Position numbers and translations under genes: made by a program. This document shows positions 6,778-8,390 of a stretch of 8,390 bases of DNA, piece by piece (positions within the stretch are counted from its first letter, which is position 1; every line of letters begins with the position of its first letter). The notes below the pieces were generated by a model. The model worked only from the letters and a program-made list of their open reading frames with translations, made no database searches and was not told the origin of the DNA. The stretch is from a bacterium (GTDB lineage Bacteria; UBA3054): assembly GCA_017538635.1 (NCBI GenBank), contig JAFYIM010000216.1:1-8390 (forward strand), in the 5' to 3' direction.

Positions 6778-8106
6778 ATGCTGACAGTAGCGCTCGTCGG
6801 ACGCCCCAACGTCGGGAAATCCATTCTCTTCAACCGCCTTTCCGGAAAAAGGCTCGCGATCGTTGAGGAGACGAGCGGCGTTACCAGGGACCGCCTCTAC
6901 GCTACCGTTTCGCACGACGGCGTCTCCTTCCGCCTTATCGACACCGGCGGATTAGTCACCGATCCTGACGCTCTTGAAAAGCACATAACGAAGCAGACCG
7001 ACATCGCCGTTTCTGAAGCGGACCTCATTCTCTTTCTGGTCAGCGCCCAGGACGGCAGGACGCCGATGGACGACGTGGTCGCAGCAAAGCTGCGTACGCT
7101 CGGCAAGCCTGTCTGGCTCGTCGTCAACAAAGCAGACAACGAAAAATATAAGGATTCCTGGGCCGACTTCTGCGCCTACGAATTCTCCCCCACCGTGACT
7201 GTTTCCGCCATGCACGCCATCGGGACCGACGATCTTCTTGACCGCCTTCTGCACGAGGCTGCCCAGTGGGAGGAGGAGGAAAGCGAAAAGAAGGAAGCGG
7301 AAACTTTCTGCGCCGTCGCTTTCGTCGGCAAACCGAACGCCGGCAAATCGTCGCTGACGAACGCCCTCGCCGGTTTCGAGCGCTCCATCGTTAGCGACAT
7401 TCCCGGCACGACCAGGGACAATGTCGATACGATCATAGATTGGGAAGGCAAAGCCATAAGATTGGTGGACACCGCCGGCATCAGGCGCAAGCGCTCCATC
7501 GACACGAAGCTGGAAGTCTTCTCGGTCTCGCGCAGTGAAGCGGCCATAAAGCGCGCAAACGTTTGCGTTCTTTTGATCGACGCGACCGCCGGAATTTCCG
7601 TCACGGATAAAAAGATCGCGGCCATCGTTGCGGAAGCCGGGCGCCCCTGCGTCATCTGCGTGAACAAGTGGGATCTCATGCGCGGCAAGACCGACCGCAC
7701 GGCCTACATCGGCTGGATCAGGCAGGAATTGCCCTTCCTCGCCCACGCTCCCGTCATTCTCATTTCCGCCAAGGAAAACAAGAACATCCCCTCCCTCATG
7801 AAAGAAGTTCTGAAGCTCTACGCTTCCGTCTCCAAGAAGATCAGCACTGGGCTTCTTAACCGCGCCATCAGGGAAGCGATGGAAAAGCAGAGCCCGGCCG
7901 CGCTGAAAGGCAAACGCCTGAAATTCTTCTACGCCACCCAGACCGCCAAAGAGCCTCCCACTTTTTTGCTTTTCGTAAACGATCCCAGCCTTGTCATGGG
8001 CTCCTACGAAACATATCTTACGAAAGCGCTGCGCGCTTCTTTGAAAATGGAAGGCGCTCTTATAAAGCTGGAATGGAAAGCCCGCGAATCCCAGTACCAC
8101 GACTGA
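6778..8106 (+). CDS. der: Ribosome biogenesis GTPase Der (EngA), two tandem G domains
   Basis: Der is an essential double GTPase that acts in maturation of the 50S ribosomal subunit. At 442 residues it is full length. G domain 1 has G1 GRPNVGKS (8-15), G2 TRD (36-38), G3 DTGG (55-58), G4 NKAD (117-120) and G5 SAM (143-145). An acidic linker (EEEESEKKEAE, 165-175) joins it to G domain 2: G1 GKPNAGKS (184-191), G2 TTRD (211-214), G3 DTAG (231-234), G4 NKWD (296-299) and G5 SAK (330-332). The C-terminal KH-like domain, about 350-442, carries FFYATQTAKEPPTFLLFVNDP. Two mild oddities are seen: Ile16 follows the first P-loop where Thr is usual, and the second P-loop has Ala for Val. No Shine-Dalgarno precedes the start, three bases after gltX; the next gene begins one base after its stop. 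Confidence 0.98.
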   Translation: MLTVALVGRPNVGKSILFNRLSGKRLAIVEETSGVTRDRLYATVSHDGVSFRLIDTGGLVTDPDALEKHITKQTDIAVSEADLILFLVSAQDGRTPMDDVVAAKLRTLGKPVWLVVNKADNEKYKDSWADFCAYEFSPTVTVSAMHAIGTDDLLDRLLHEAAQWEEEESEKKEAETFCAVAFVGKPNAGKSSLTNALAGFERSIVSDIPGTTRDNVDTIIDWEGKAIRLVDTAGIRRKRSIDTKLEVFSVSRSEAAIKRANVCVLLIDATAGISVTDKKIAAIVAEAGRPCVICVNKWDLMRGKTDRTAYIGWIRQELPFLAHAPVILISAKENKNIPSLMKEVLKLYASVSKKISTGLLNRAIREAMEKQSPAALKGKRLKFFYATQTAKEPPTFLLFVNDPSLVMGSYETYLTKALRASLKMEGALIKLEWKARESQYHD

Positions 8107-8107
8107 C

Positions 8108-8390
8108 ATGCTCATCGCCGTTTTAGCTTACCTCGCAGGGTCTTTGCCTCTGGGCTTTCTCCTCCGCCGCTTCAATGTTCTCCGTCTCAACGGAAAGTTC
8201 GTTTCAATTGCCGCGGATTTTTCCCTGGGCCTCATCATCACCGCGCTTTTGCCAAAGCTTCCCCAGTTGTTGTCGCGTTTCGGTCTTCCAAGCTTAGTTT
8301 ATCCTCTGAGCAACCAGGCCCAATTGCGGGCTTGCGCTTTGATCTTCGCAGTCCTCGGCCATTACTTTTCCGTTTACGTCTGCGGCTGGG
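8108..8390 (+). CDS. PlsY-like membrane protein (glycerol-3-phosphate acyltransferase family), N-terminal 94 residues, cut by window edge
   Basis: PlsY transfers acyl groups from acyl phosphate to glycerol-3-phosphate in the inner membrane, the first step of phospholipid synthesis. The ATG lies one base after the der stop, with no Shine-Dalgarno. Supporting features: MLIAVLAYLAGSLPLGFLL (1-19) matches the first PlsY helix; NVLRLNGK (23-30) followed by a hydrophobic run with Asp38 matches the second; and the segment ending AVLGHYFSVYVCGWG (81 to edge) matches the start of motif 2 (GHxFSvfl..GGKG). The stretch that in PlsY carries motif 1, GSGNIGATN, appears to be missing: GFLLRRF runs straight into NVLR. 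Asp-x-x-Lys-Gly of the second helix also reads DFSLG. It may therefore be a divergent or inactive paralogue. I leave the symbol blank for that reason. The reading frame is open throughout, with no obvious frameshift. Confidence 0.75.
   Translation, partial: MLIAVLAYLAGSLPLGFLLRRFNVLRLNGKFVSIAADFSLGLIITALLPKLPQLLSRFGLPSLVYPLSNQAQLRACALIFAVLGHYFSVYVCGW

Noticed and set aside
6952..8115. Minus-strand open frame of 387 codons opposite der
   Set aside because: der is unmistakable on the plus strand with all ten G motifs. The antisense product is low-complexity Gly/Phe/Val-rich and resembles no family.
1..8390. Defence system, CRISPR, prophage, insertion sequence or RNA gene
   Set aside because: Every stretch is accounted for by housekeeping genes or short gaps. 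I saw no spaced direct repeats, transposase motifs, tRNA-like cloverleaf or rRNA sequence.

Overview
The window is a dense, two-directional stretch of bacterial chromosome made almost entirely of housekeeping genes. There is no sign of a mobile element, CRISPR array, tRNA or rRNA. Two gene clusters diverge from one 171-base intergenic region (about 3799-3969), which is the only sizeable non-coding stretch. The organism cannot be named from this. Separate purS, purQ and short-type purL genes argue against Gammaproteobacteria, which have one long PurL. The secreted TPR protein and the mixed use of Shine-Dalgarno sites would fit a Gram-negative-type lineage such as the PVC group or Elusimicrobiota, but that is a weak guess.

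Leftward cluster (minus strand, 3798 down to 1): a signal-peptide TPR protein of unknown role, then purS, purQ and the first 410 codons of purL, which runs off the left edge. PurS, PurQ and PurL form the formylglycinamidine ribonucleotide (FGAM) synthase complex, step 4 of purine synthesis. PurQ releases ammonia from glutamine, PurL uses it with ATP to convert FGAR to FGAM, and PurS bridges the two. A possible extended -10 promoter lies in the 49-base gap before purS, so the purine genes may be transcribed apart from the TPR gene.

Rightward cluster (plus strand, 3970 to 8390): an HU/IHF-family DNA-binding protein, argC (arginine synthesis), gltX (glutamyl-tRNA synthetase), der (double-GTPase ribosome assembly factor) and the start of a PlsY-like membrane protein, which runs off the right edge. 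Gaps are 27, 0, 3 and 1 bases, so this looks like one operon of functionally mixed genes. The HU gene has a near-consensus sigma-70 promoter (TTGACA, 17 bases, TAGAAT). Just downstream is a perfect 8-bp stem with a GAAA loop, placed at the predicted 5' end of the mRNA.

No wholly new system is evident. The points most worth a second look are: the PlsY-like protein, which appears to lack the usual glycine-rich motif 1; the 5'-end hairpin of the HU transcript; the apparently leaderless promoter of the TPR gene; and the unexplained exported TPR protein beside purSQL.
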